NCBI RefSeq assembly: GCF_904849725.1
Contig: NC_058518.1
Location: 215,462,741-215,526,740 of the forward strand
DNA: 64,000 nt
Direction of reading: 5' to 3'
Source of the DNA: Hordeum vulgare subsp. vulgare
Taxonomy: Eukaryota > Streptophyta > Magnoliopsida > Poales > Poaceae
In this document: piece after piece, positions 12,698 through 23,622 of the stretch
Position numbering within the stretch: position 1 is the stretch's first letter
Layout of the letters: each line of letters opens with the position of its first letter
Position numbers and translations under genes: made by a program
The notes under the pieces: generated by a model
Databases searched by the model: none
What the model was told of the DNA's origin: nothing
What the model saw: only the letters and a program-made list of their open reading frames with translations

Positions 12698-12995
12698 AAC
12701 AACTGGAAAATAGTTATTTGCCATCAGCTGCTTCTTTGCCGTCTGCTGGCTGATGGCAAAGACCCTCTTTGCCATCACCTACGAGAAATCAGACGGCAAA
12801 GAGCAGGTTGATGCCAAAGGTACTATTTGCCATCAGCCAGCTCTTTGCCGTCTGCCAGCTCACGACAAAGAGCATGCAAGCAGACGACAAAGAGCATGGG
12901 CGGCCCACCTCGGAGCCCCTCTCTCCTCCCTAACGGCCACTTTCTTTGTCGTCTGCGTGCATGCTCTTTGCCGTCGGGAGGCGGACGGCAAAGAG
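12698..12995. repeat. CACTA-2 left TIR and subterminal repeats
   Basis: After the terminal AACAACTGGAAAA there are at least eight copies, in both orientations, of the core CTTTGCCGTCTG / CAGACGGCAAAG, interleaved with TTTGCCATCAGC. The same core recurs at the right end (25141-25706). Subterminal motif arrays of this type bind the element's own proteins in the En/Spm system. Confidence 0.85.
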
Positions 12996-13560
12996 GGTGC
13001 CCCCCTAACGGCCATTCGCCCCACCCCCACGCGCCTCTCTCTCCCCCTAACGGCCACCCCGACTCCCCTCTCTCTCACCCCCAACACCACCACCGCCGCC
13101 GCGCCCTCCTCCGGCCTCCCTGCGCCCTCCTCCTCCTCGGCCGCCCTGCGCCCTCCTCCTCCCCGGCCGCCCTGCAGCCTCTCCACCGCCGCCTGCGCCC
13201 CCTCCTCCACCCCGGCCGCCCTACACCCTCCTCCACCGCCGCCCTGCGCCCCCTCCTCCTCCCCGGCCGCCCTGCACCCTCCTCCACCGCTGCCCTGCGC
13301 CCCCTCCTCCACCCCGACACCCCTCTCTCTCACCCCCGACACCACCACCGCCGCCGCGCCCTCCTCCTGCCTCCCTGCCCCACCGCCGCCGACGCCGACG
13401 CCGCCCCACCCCACCGCCAACGCCCTCCTCGCGCCCCTCGCCGTGCCCCTCCTCCCCCTGCTGCCCTCCTCGCCCTGTGGCCTCTCCTCACACTGCGGCC
13501 CTCCTCCCCCTGCGGCCGTCCTCCCCCCGGCTAGTTTTCTTTCTTCTTTTTTTAATAGTT
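12996..13560. other. GC-rich, pyrimidine-rich low-complexity stretch of CACTA-2
   Basis: Very C-rich on the plus strand, with imperfect tandem units of about 60 bp (for example around CCGGCCGCCCTGC at about 13155, 13210 and 13260). Proline- or glycine/arginine-rich frames open on both strands only because of composition. It may be an upstream, CpG-bearing region of the transposase gene; I see no reliable coding signal. Confidence 0.6.
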
Positions 13561-13669
13561 TTTGTTTAATTAGTTATATGTTTTACTGAGGTTTTTGCTT
13601 AGTTTTAGTTTAGTTTAGGTTCAGTTTTAGTTTAGGTTTAGTTAGGTTAGTTTCCTGTTTAATAAAGGA

Positions 13670-14116
13670 GAAAAGGAGAAGAAGAAGAAGGAGAAAGGAG
13701 AAGAAGAAGAAGGAGAAAGGAGAAGAAGAAGAAGGAGAAAGAAGAAGAAGAATAAGGAGAAAGGAGAAGAAGAAGAAGGAGAAAGGAGAAGAAAAAAATA
13801 AGAAGAAGAAGGAAAAGAAGAAGAAGGAAAAGGAAGGGAAGGAGAAGAAAGAAGAAGAAGAAGAAGAAAAATAGGAGAGGAAGAGAAGAATAAGAGGAAA
13901 AAAGAAAATAAGAAGAAGAATAAGAGAAGAAGAAAACAAGAAGAAGGAGAAGAAGAATAAGAGGAAAAAAGAAAATAAGAAAATAATAATAATAATAAGA
14001 AGAATAATAATAATAATAATAATAAGAAGAAGAAGAAGAAGAAGAAGAGAAGAAGAAGAGAAAAAGAAAAGAAGAAGAAGGAGAAGAAGAATAAGAGGAA
14101 AAAAGAAAAAAGAAAA

Positions 14117-14147
<31 letters not shown>

Positions 14148-14275
14148 AAGAAGAGAAGAAAAGAAGAAGAAGAAGGAGAAGAAGAATAAGAGGAAAAAAG
14201 GAAAAAGGAAATAAGAATAAGAAGAAGAAGAAGAGTAAGAGGAAAAAAGAAAAAAGAAAATAAGAGTTAGGTCAC
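13670..14275. repeat. Degenerate AAG/AAT microsatellite tract
   Basis: About 600 bp of purine-rich GAAGAAGAA repeats with interspersed AATAAT runs (13980-14020). No other content is visible. The polypurine strand is the plus strand. Confidence 0.95.
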
Positions 14276-14466
14276 ATATGTTTTGATTATCTTATAAAAA
14301 CATCATATTTGTGTTGATCGGGTGAATTTCAATGTGCCGTTGTTCGACGACCTCCACGTGCGTTGGACGAGCTCCGCCCCTATGTTTGTTGGTGAGCACA
14401 ATTGACTTCTCCTCCTACCCCCTTAATTTGCTCTGTCCCGGTCTTCGTGTCGATGAAACTTGCTAG

Positions 14467-14477
14467 CTATATATAGG
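14467..14477 (+). promoter_or_regulatory. Possible TATA box upstream of the CACTA-2 transposase
   Basis: CTATATATAGG lies 484 bp before the transposase ATG and just upstream of the hairpin leader. Position and sequence fit a TATA element, but no transcript evidence is available. Confidence 0.4.
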
Positions 14478-14518
14478 TTTCTTTAATCATGAGTATGCGT
14501 GACCAGTATGCGTCTCCC

Positions 14519-14588
14519 GTTCGAAAGGGCGACATCTATAAATATGCATGTCTTTGCATATTTATAACCGCCATCCTTTCGAATTGTC
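14519..14588. repeat. Hairpin 1 in the CACTA-2 transposase leader
   Basis: A perfect 12-bp stem (TATAAATATGCA at 14537-14548 with TGCATATTTATA at 14555-14566) encloses a 6-nt loop. Pairing extends imperfectly outwards through CGTTCGAAAGG and CCTTTCGAATTG, giving a stem of about 30 bp. Confidence 0.85.
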
Positions 14589-14607
14589 CAACATTATCCA
14601 TGGACAG

Positions 14608-14823
14608 CCCGAGTATGTGTAGATTGGGTTCATTTTCCCGTATGCTGTGCTCTGGATCCGATGCGGAATTTCGTCAGTGCCTCCTTGTTGTTCTCCGGAT
14701 GCACATCCTCTCTGTTTATTGCGGAGACGTGTATCAGGAGAACAGCGGGGAGGTGCTGCCGAAATTTTGCGTTGGATCCGGAGCAGAGCATGGGAAAACG
14801 TACCCAATCTACACATACTCGGG
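14608..14823. repeat. Hairpin 2: about 98-bp inverted repeat in the leader
   Basis: The left arm, 14608 to about 14705, is complementary to the right arm, about 14727-14823, around a loop of about 20 nt. The outermost 22 bp are perfectly complementary (CCCGAGTATGTGTAGATTGG opens the left arm). Inner blocks such as GGATCCGATGCGGAATTTCG pair with a few mismatches. It lies between the possible TATA and the transposase ATG, so a transcript would fold into a long stem. A 135-codon frame across it (14489-14896) is probably a by-product. Confidence 0.85.
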
Positions 14824-14960
14824 TGGGATTAGGACCTATCTTTACCTATTAGCGTGTAGGTTGCCTGGACGTAATAAAAATGGCGAACCTGATTAACCGA
14901 TGAACATAAATGCTAAATTATATATAAATAAATTTCTTCTGTCTTTAGTAGCTACGCAAG

Positions 14961-17900
14961 ATGAGTGATCGTGCGTGGATGTATACCGGTCACCCTAGTC
15001 AGAAAGAGATGACGAAAGAACGGTTTGTAAAAACAAAGGAATTTGTGAAAGCCGCATTCGCAAATGGCCAGGAAAGAAACTATTGCCCCTGTCCTGGATG
15101 CGAGAACTATAAAAAGACGACATAGGCTGTAATGATTAAACACCTGCAGAGGAGGGGTCTTAAGCCTAATTATAGGGTGTGGACATTTCATGGTGAGTCT
15201 ATACAACGCACAAGAGCTGAGGTGGTCCGTCATCGCACGGACAAGCATGGTACCGGGATCAAAGACATGGTGCAAGACTTTGATGATGCTCGGGATTCAG
15301 AAGATGAGATGGAGGAATCTGCAAAGGCCTTTTATGAAATGTTGGAGTCTTCAAAACGTCCTCTCCATGAGCACACTGAGCTCTGTCAGCTGGATGGAAT
15401 TGCAAAAGTAATGGCTCTGAAGGCTCAGTTCAACTTGGGAAGAGAATGCTACGACGCGATGATGACACTATTTGGACGTTTCCTACACAAAGGCCATGTC
15501 ATGCCTGCAAACCTGTACCAGTCGGACAAAATACTTCGTGTACTTAAGATGCCCAATGAGAAGATAGATGCATGTGAGAAAGGATGTGTCTTATTTAGGG
15601 AGGAGTATGCACACTTGGACTATTGTCCCAATTGCGACTTGCAGGTATCTTGTGGTAGACAACGGTATGGGTGAGAAGAGGCGGACCAAAATCGCAGTTA
15701 GTGTTCTTTGGTATATGCCAATCGTACCAAGACTTCAACGTCTTTTCATGGTCGAAGAGACAGCCATACAGATGACATGGCACAAATTGGGCAAAAGAAC
15801 CGAACTAGATGTGGATGGGAATAAGATGATGGTACACAAATCGGATGGGGAAGCATGGAAACATTTCGATGGATTGCATCAGGATAAAGCGGCAGATCCA
15901 AGGAATCCTCGAGTCTGCACCGCCACGGATGGTTTTAATCCCTTTGGCATGACGGCAACCCAATACAGTTGTTGGCCTGTATTTGTTATTCCACTCAATC
16001 TCCCCCCCCTGGGCAGATTATGCAAAGAAAGAACATATTTCTGACGTTGATAATTCCAGGGCCCAATTATCCGGGGAAGAATATGAATGTGTACCTGCAA
16101 CCGCTTAAGGATGAATTGGAAGAAGCTTGGGATAATGGGGTCAAGACATACAATGCCGCTAGAAAAGAAAACTTCAAAATGCATGTGTGGTACATGTACT
16201 CTATGCATGACTTGCCAGCGTATGCACTATTCTCTGGATGGTGTTTGCATGGAAGGTTCCCGTGCCCCCAATGCAAGGCAACTCTTCAGTTTCATTGGTT
16301 GCAGGAGGGTCGGAAGTATTATTGCTTTGACTTGCATAGACAGCTCCTGGATCCTGACCATCAGTTCAGAAAAGACAAGAAGAACTTGACGAAAGGTAAA
16401 GTTGTCAAAAACTTGGCACCACCTGCGTTCACAGGCCAACAGATCCTGGATCAGTTAAACGCCCTTGAGCCTGATCCAGAGCGTCCAGGGTATTTCAAGG
16501 GGTATAATTCAAAACACGCCTAGACTCACAAGCCATGCTTCTGGGATCTGCCTTACTTCAAAGACTTCCTTCTTCCACACAATATTGACATGATGCACAC
16601 TGAAAAAAATATTGGAGAGGCTATTTTTGGTACATTGTTCGACATAGATGGGAAGACAAAGGATAATATTAAGGCTAGAGTCGATCAAGAGACACTATGT
16701 CATAGACCGTTACAAAACATGCGAGAAGGCAAAGGAAAGCTGAAGTGGTCGAAGCCAAAGGCCTGGTTCAATCTTGGAAGGCCAGCTATGAGGGAAATTA
16801 TCTGGTGGGTAAAAATGCACTTGATGTTCCCCGATGGGTATGCAGCGAATCTAAAGAGGGGAGCGAGTCTTGAAAAATTAAAAATCTTTGGTCTCAAGAA
16901 TCATGATTGGCACATATGGCTAGAGCGGGTAATGCCGGTGATGTTACGTGGCTTTATTCCTGAGGATGAATGGCTAGTACCGGCGGAGCTGAGCTATTTC
17001 TTCCGTGTTATTTGTGCAAAAGAATTGTCGCCTGGCGTGGTAGAAGACATGGAGGAGTTTGAGCCGGAGTTGTTGTGCAAGTTAGAGAAGATCTTTCCAC
17101 CGGGCTTCTTTAATCCAAGGCAGCATTTGATTTTACATCTACCGACCGAGGCAAGATTGGGTGGGCCCGTGCAAGATCGTTGGTGCTATGCAACTGGGAG
17201 GATGCAGAAGACCCTTCGAGCTAAATGTAAAAATAAGCGTAGAATTGAAGCATCGATGGCTGAGGCATTCATTACTGAGGAGGTGGCAAACTTTGTGACA
17301 GCACACTACGAAGCCAAAAATCATCATTTCCATAATCCGAAGCCTCGGCACAATGATTGAGACCCTAAAAAAGGTGGGTCCAACCTCAGCCTATTCAAAG
17401 GGAAGCTCGCACCAGCCGGTGCTTCAAAACCAATAACGTTGGATGTCGAAGAATGGCGGAACATTTCGTTGTATATCTTCAACAACCTAACTGAAGTGCG
17501 GCCGTACATCGAGTGAGTTCTCGTCACATTTTCCCGTAACTTCTAATTCATTTGAACTGCTCTTATTCCCGGATATTTCAAACAGCCGTTACGTCGTCAA
17601 ATTCTCGGATGGAGCGGTGATCGAAAATGATTCCGTCGAAGAGTATGAGCTTCTGTCAAAGACAGGAGGCGGCTATCCCGGTTTCATCTCTTGGTTCAAA
17701 CAAACGGTAATTATCAATAATGGACCATTTCATTCTTGGTCTAACTTGCGGCTAATGCAACAACCGATTCGTATAAACTTGTAGGCTAATTCAGAGTCTA
17801 TGGACACCAATTTGAGACAAGTCGCTAATGGTTTTGACTATAAGGTCCGTTCATTTGAGAAATACAACATCAACGGGTATCTCTTTCGTACCTTTGGCAA

Positions 17901-18603
17901 AGAGCTATCTATGCCCGACCGGATATCTACAAATTGTGGTGTCTCTGCTATCGGCGAAGGTGTTATCGAGTATTATGGAAGAGTTGAAGCAATTTATGAA
18001 CTTCAATTCTATGGTGAAAACCCACCGAACGTCGTAGTCTTCAAATGTTATTGGTTCCAGCCGAAAAAGACTAGAAGGACTCATGAACATATAGGACTAG
18101 TCGAAATCAATCCAAACACCCATTTAGATGTTCCCGATGTCTATATTACGGCTCAATAGGCGACCCAAGTTTTCTATCTACCGTGGGCTTGCCAAACGGA
18201 TAAGAATCTAGAAGGTTGGTATGTTGTTTATGAAGTGCCGCCACATGTCAGACCACCTCTCCCAAATGAACAAGATTATGAACCTCACATTAACCCAGAC
18301 ACATATGATAGAGAATACTTCCAAGAAACACGTATGTCCAAGAAACGTTTCAAGAACCGCCGTGCTTCACCCAAGAACATGGAAGTAGACAGCGACAATG
18401 AATCCGACTCCAGCCCTGAGCCGGAACCAGAAGACCTGGAACTCGTAGAGGTTACTGATGCGGATGACCTGTCAATGCTTCAACGATTAAAGGAAGGCCT
18501 TCACAACTTCACGACGTTGAACCCGACGAGCATGTCATTCATGAAGACATGCGTGATAGTGATGATGATGATGCATTTATTGATGATGATTATTAGTTTG
18601 TAA
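14961..18603 (+). pseudogene. CACTA-2 transposase (TNP2-like, En/Spm family), decayed
   Basis: This gene would make the DDE enzyme that cuts the transposon ends. Domains in order: transposase-associated domain with CPCPGCEN and a downstream HL..G..NY motif (14961-15230), Transposase_21 catalytic region (about 15480-16700), DUF4218 (about 16700-17360) and DUF4216 (about 17850-18150, with YYGRVEAIYEL and FKCYWF). Candidate catalytic residues survive: Asp in ATDGFNPFG (codon 15928), Asp in HDLPAY (16209) and Glu in HTEKNI (16602). Introns with GT-AG ends are visible at 17513-17585 and 17707-17784. It is dead: in-frame stops at 15123, 16521, 17358 and 18157, and frame changes near 15650 and in the C-run at about 16001-16010. 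The start was chosen as the first ATG before the associated domain. Confidence 0.88.
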
Positions 18604-18740
18604 GATTCAAAACTTAAATTATATATATTTTAATCTTTATTATTCATGTACATATTATTATTCATGTCAGTTATTCAATTTTTTTGTGTTGTACTAATTT
18701 CTTTTAATCTTTATCATGGCAGGTCACCAGGTGTGGAAAG

Positions 18741-21700
18741 ATGGTGGGCGCTGGTCTAGATCGCTTGACGGGTTTTTCCCACGCGCCCCGCACGAGGGGT
18801 GGTACTTCCCTTCCACCCCTATATCTCTGTAGAGCCTTGGCAGATAGTCTGTCGACACCACCCGTGGGTTCTTCTTCGTCGGTGGCATTGCCCACTGGGA
18901 GAGGTGTTGGTCGGGTAGGGAAGAAGGGGAAGGGTACAGGGAGAGGTGGTCGCCGCGGAAGATCCAGGAGGACTGTTGAGCCGTCCTCGCCACCACCACC
19001 AGCTCATTCACCCGAGCATAGGACTAGTATGGTCGACCCATTTGCGGAGGAGGCTACGGGGACTCCGTTCCAGGAGCCTGTTGTTGACGGCCATTCGTCC
19101 CATGAGACTCCGGTCCAGGAGTAGCCTCGGGTCGAGGTGCATTCGGCCCAGGAGCAGCCGGAGGAGACTACGGTTCCGGAGGCTTCACCCGACGTGGAGA
19201 GGCCCGGATGGGAGACCTGGCCGGATCGTACCGAGTTGCCGGATTGGACCGAGGGTCCGGGTGGCTCAGGGGGCGGGGCCACCGTGTACAAGCGTGGTAG
19301 TACACGTCTCCCGGTCGCGCCGGCTACCCGCGAGGAGAGGCCGATGATTAAACCTGAAGGAGATAGGTAAGTACATTTACTCTTTTTTAGCTTTTGCCTT
19401 CAAGTTTGTTCAAATATCTAATGTGTTGACCTTATCATACTTCAGGGGATGGGTACACCCTCTTGGAGTCCGCAGGCCGAACTCCGTCCTTGGTGTGCTT
19501 TGCCAGACAAATTTTCCGGGGGTTGTCATGTTGCCTGGTGAAGGTCAGGTTCCTACACTAGGATTTTCCTAGGAGCACTACCAGGCTGCACAGGCCCCGT
19601 CGGAGGAGATTATATATGGTGTCTTGTGCCACACGATGGCCGAGATGGTGATCAAGAGCTTTTTGGTAAATTATCCTTTTACAGAATCTAAAATTAACAA
19701 TATAGCTAATTATTGTACTAATCGGTGTTTTCACGTTTGATTGTAGACCTTCTATAGGTGTGAGGATGGATATGAGGAGGAGGCGGCCAGGGTTCTCAAG
19801 GCCGAGTGTAGGCGGTTACTACAGAACTTGCGCCACGAGGCTCGGCCGCAGGCTATTTGACATTACTACGCCACACGTGGTATTAAGAAGCAGAAGAAGG
19901 ATTGCCGCGGAAAGTTTCTGAAGAAGGAGCAATACATGAAGGTAATTACCTATTCTTAAATCCTTCTACGTAGTTTTCTTGATTTCATTCATAGGCGTAG
20001 CACTGAAAATTCTTTCTAATAACTTATAGGTGCCCCCGAGATGGTGTGCGGATAAGATGGATTGTTGGGAGGCGTTGGTTGATGAGTGGCGTACAGGCAA
20101 CTGGCGAGCCGTCGACGAGAATGCGAAGGATCGTCATAGCCAAATGGTTGGTGTGCCACATCATCAAGGCAGCGCCAACTTACTTCAGTTTGGACGAAAC
20201 TGGGTATGTGATTTGCTTCATGATTCATGCAATTCATTCTTGATGCTAATAATTTGTTCCTCTCTTTTAGGCGCATCACAATAAGACGGAGATGCCACAC
20301 TTGTACGACCTTTATGGCATGGCCCATACTGCCTCGTACAACAAGGCGAAGGCATTCTCTGAGTCTGACCTGGATGATCCCAATAACTTCACCAACATAT
20401 CATCCCACCAGAAGCTCATGGCATACAGGAAAACGGGGAAGGCTACGAAAGGGGATGACTTTAACCCTAGCCAGGAACCTTTGGATCCAGAGCTGGTGAT
20501 GATATCTGGTGGCGGGAGGCCCCATGGCTCGATAGACATTGGATATGGGATAATACGTTGTCCACTCACTCTTCCGGAGATCAAGGCGTGCCAGTCGAGC
20601 AGCTGTCCTGAGATAACGCGTCGCCCACGGCCAGTCGAACTTGCCATCGCGGTTAGTTGTACAGACTAAGAACACTTTCATCCATTTCATTATGTGTGTC
20701 ACCATAGATCATTACTATGGTAACGAGGAATGGTGTTTCAGGGTGCTCTTCTGAAAGAGAGAGCGGCAAACCAGGCTGCTCTTGAGAAAGAGAGATTGGC
20801 AAGAGAGGCTGCTCTTCAGGCTGCTCTTGATGAGAGGGACCAGACCACGGCACAATTGATTGAGGAGGAGAGGGCCCGGAATGAGGCAGGTCAACGGGCC
20901 CTGTACGAGATTTTTGTGGTATGTTTTTTTTCACATTAGCCAAATCATGGGTGTAATGTCTGTTTCATTACTAACTAATACGACCCACTCTTGAGGGTCT
21001 GTGCGTGAAGAGCGGTCAAGTCCCTCCGTCGATGCCCGTCTTCTCTTCGATTGGCAGAGTGAGTTTCATTATAAACTAGTATTAATAATTGAGTGTCATC
21101 ATGCTAACTGAGACATTGCAAAATATCTTTTCTGCAGAATAACTCCCGAGCGGCATCGCACGACCCTTCTCGAGGGCAACCGTCTCCAAACGAAGCCGCC
21201 GCAAGCAACCGTGGTGTTTCTCCTCCTTGATGACCACTACGGTAAGTTTCTCTTCTCCTCTTTCATATTATCCTTGCTTTAATTTCCCCAAAAAGACATA
21301 ATTAGCCCATTTAGCTCCAAAATGCCATAAAAACCTCAAAATGGCATAAGAACCTTGGTTAGCTCATGAATATTATATACTTAGCTTGTTTTCCTCTAAA
21401 ATGAGATAATTAGCCCATTTAGCTCCAAAAACACATAATTAGGTAATTTAGCTCCAATAAGAGGAGAATAGGAGAAGAAATAGGAAAAATGAAAAGAAAG
21501 AAGAAGAAGAAGAAGAGAAGAAGAAGGAGAAGGAGGAGGAGGAGAAGGCCAAGGACTTTCTACTCCTTCTCCTCCTCCTCCTTCTCCTCCTTCTTCTTGA
21601 TTTCTTCTTCTTCTCCTCCTCCTCCTCTTTCTTCTCCTCTTTCATAGTATCCTTGCTTTAATTTCCCCAAAAAGACATAATTAGCCCATTTAGCTCCAAA

Positions 21701-23587
21701 ATGCCATAATAACCTCAAAATGGCAAAAGAACCTTGGTTAGCTCATGAATATTATATACTTAGCTTGTTTTCCTCTAAAATGAGATAATTAGCCCATTAA
21801 GCTCCAAAAAGACATAATTTGGTAATTTAGCTCCAAGAAGAGGAGAAGAAATAGGAAAAATGAAAAGAAAGAAGAAGAAGAAGAAGATAAGAAGGAGAAG
21901 GAGCAGAAGGAGGAGGAGGAGGAGGAGGAGGAGAAGGAGGAGAAGGCCAAGGACCTTCTAGTCCTTCTCCTCCTCGTCCTTCTCCTGCTTCTCCTCCTTC
22001 TTCTTGATTTCTTGTTCTTCTCCTCCTCCTCCTCCTCCTCTTTCTTCTCCTCTTTCATATTATCCTTGCTTTAATTTCCCCAACAATGACATAATTAGCC
22101 CATTTAGCTCCAAAATACCATAATAAGCTCAAAATGGCATAAGAACCTTGGTTAGCTCATGAATATTATATACTTAGCATGTTTTCCTCTAAAATGGGAT
22201 AATTAGCCCATTTAGCTCCAAAAACACATAATTAGGTAATTTAGCTCCAACAAGAGGAGAAGAGGATAAGAAATAGGAAAAATGAAAAGAAAGAAGAAGA
22301 AGAAGAAGAAGAAGAAAAAGAAGAAGAAGAAGAAGAAGAAAAAGAAGAAGAAGAAGAAGAGAAGAAGGATAAGGAGGAGGAGGAGGAGGAGGAGGAGAAG
22401 GAGAAGGCCAAAGACCTTCTAGTCCTTCTCCTCCTCCTCCTTCTCCTCCTTCTCCTCCTTCTTCTTGATTTCTTCTTCTTCTCCTCCTCCTCCTGTTTCT
22501 TCTCCTCTTTCATATTATCCTTGCTTTAATTTCCCCAACAATGACATAATTAGCCCATTTAGCTCCAAAATACCATAATATGCTCAAAATGGCATAAGAA
22601 CCTTGGTTAGCTCATGAATATTATATACTTAGCATGTTTTCCTCTAAAATGGGATAATTAGCCCATTTAGCTCCAAAAACACATAATTAGGTAATTTAGC
22701 TCCAACAAGAGGAGAAGAGGATAAGAAATAGGAAAAATGAAAAGAAAGAAGAAGAAGAAGAAGAAGAAAAAGAAGAAGAAGAAGAAGAAAAAGAAGAAGA
22801 AGAAGAGAAGAAGGATAAGGAGGAGGAGGAGGAGGAGAAGGAGAAGGCCAAAGACCTTCTAGTCCTTCTCCTCCTCCTCCTTCTCCTCCTTCTCCTCCTT
22901 CTTCTTGATTTCTTCTTCTTCTCCTCCTCCTCCTGTTTCTTCTCCTCTTTCATATTATCCTTGCTTTAATTTCCCCAACAATGACATAATTAGCCCATTT
23001 AGTTCCAAAATACCATAATAAGCTCAAAATGGCATAAGAACCTTGGTTAGTTCATGAATATTAAATACTTAGCTTGTTTTCCTCTAAAATGGGATAATTA
23101 GCCCATTTAGCTCCAAAAAGACATAATTAGGTAATTTAGCTTGAAGAAGAGGAGAAGAGGAGAAGAAATAGGAAATATGAAAAGAAAGAAGAAGAAGAAG
23201 AAGAAGAAGAAGAAGAAGAGAAGAAGGAGAAGGAGGAGGAGGAGGAGGAGGAGAAGGAGAAGGCCAAGGACCTTCTAGTCCTTCTCCTCCTCCTCCTTCT
23301 CCTCCTTCTTCTGGATTTCTTCTTCTTCTCGTCCTCCTCCTCTTTCTTCTCCACTTTCATATTATCCTTGCTTTAATTTCCCCAACAATGACATAATTAG
23401 CCCATTTAGCTCCAAAATACCATAATAAGCTCAAAATGGCATAAGAACCTTGGTTAGCTCATGAATATTATATACTTAGCTTGTTTTCCTCTAAAATTGG
23501 ATAATTAGCCCATTTAGCTCCAAAAAGACATAATTATGTAATTTAGCTCCAACAAGAGGAGAAGAGGAGAAGAAATAGGAAAAATGA

Positions 23588-23622
<35 letters not shown>

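Noticed and set aside
12753..13589. 278-codon Pro/Ala/Ser-rich frame, with overlapping long frames on other strands
   Set aside because: Long frames open on both strands at once, a sign of GC-rich low complexity, and the first codons run through CACTA subterminal repeats.
14489..14896. 135-codon frame upstream of the CACTA-2 transposase
   Set aside because: It runs straight through both arms of the long hairpin, so its two halves are reverse complements of each other; better explained by the inverted repeat than by a gene.
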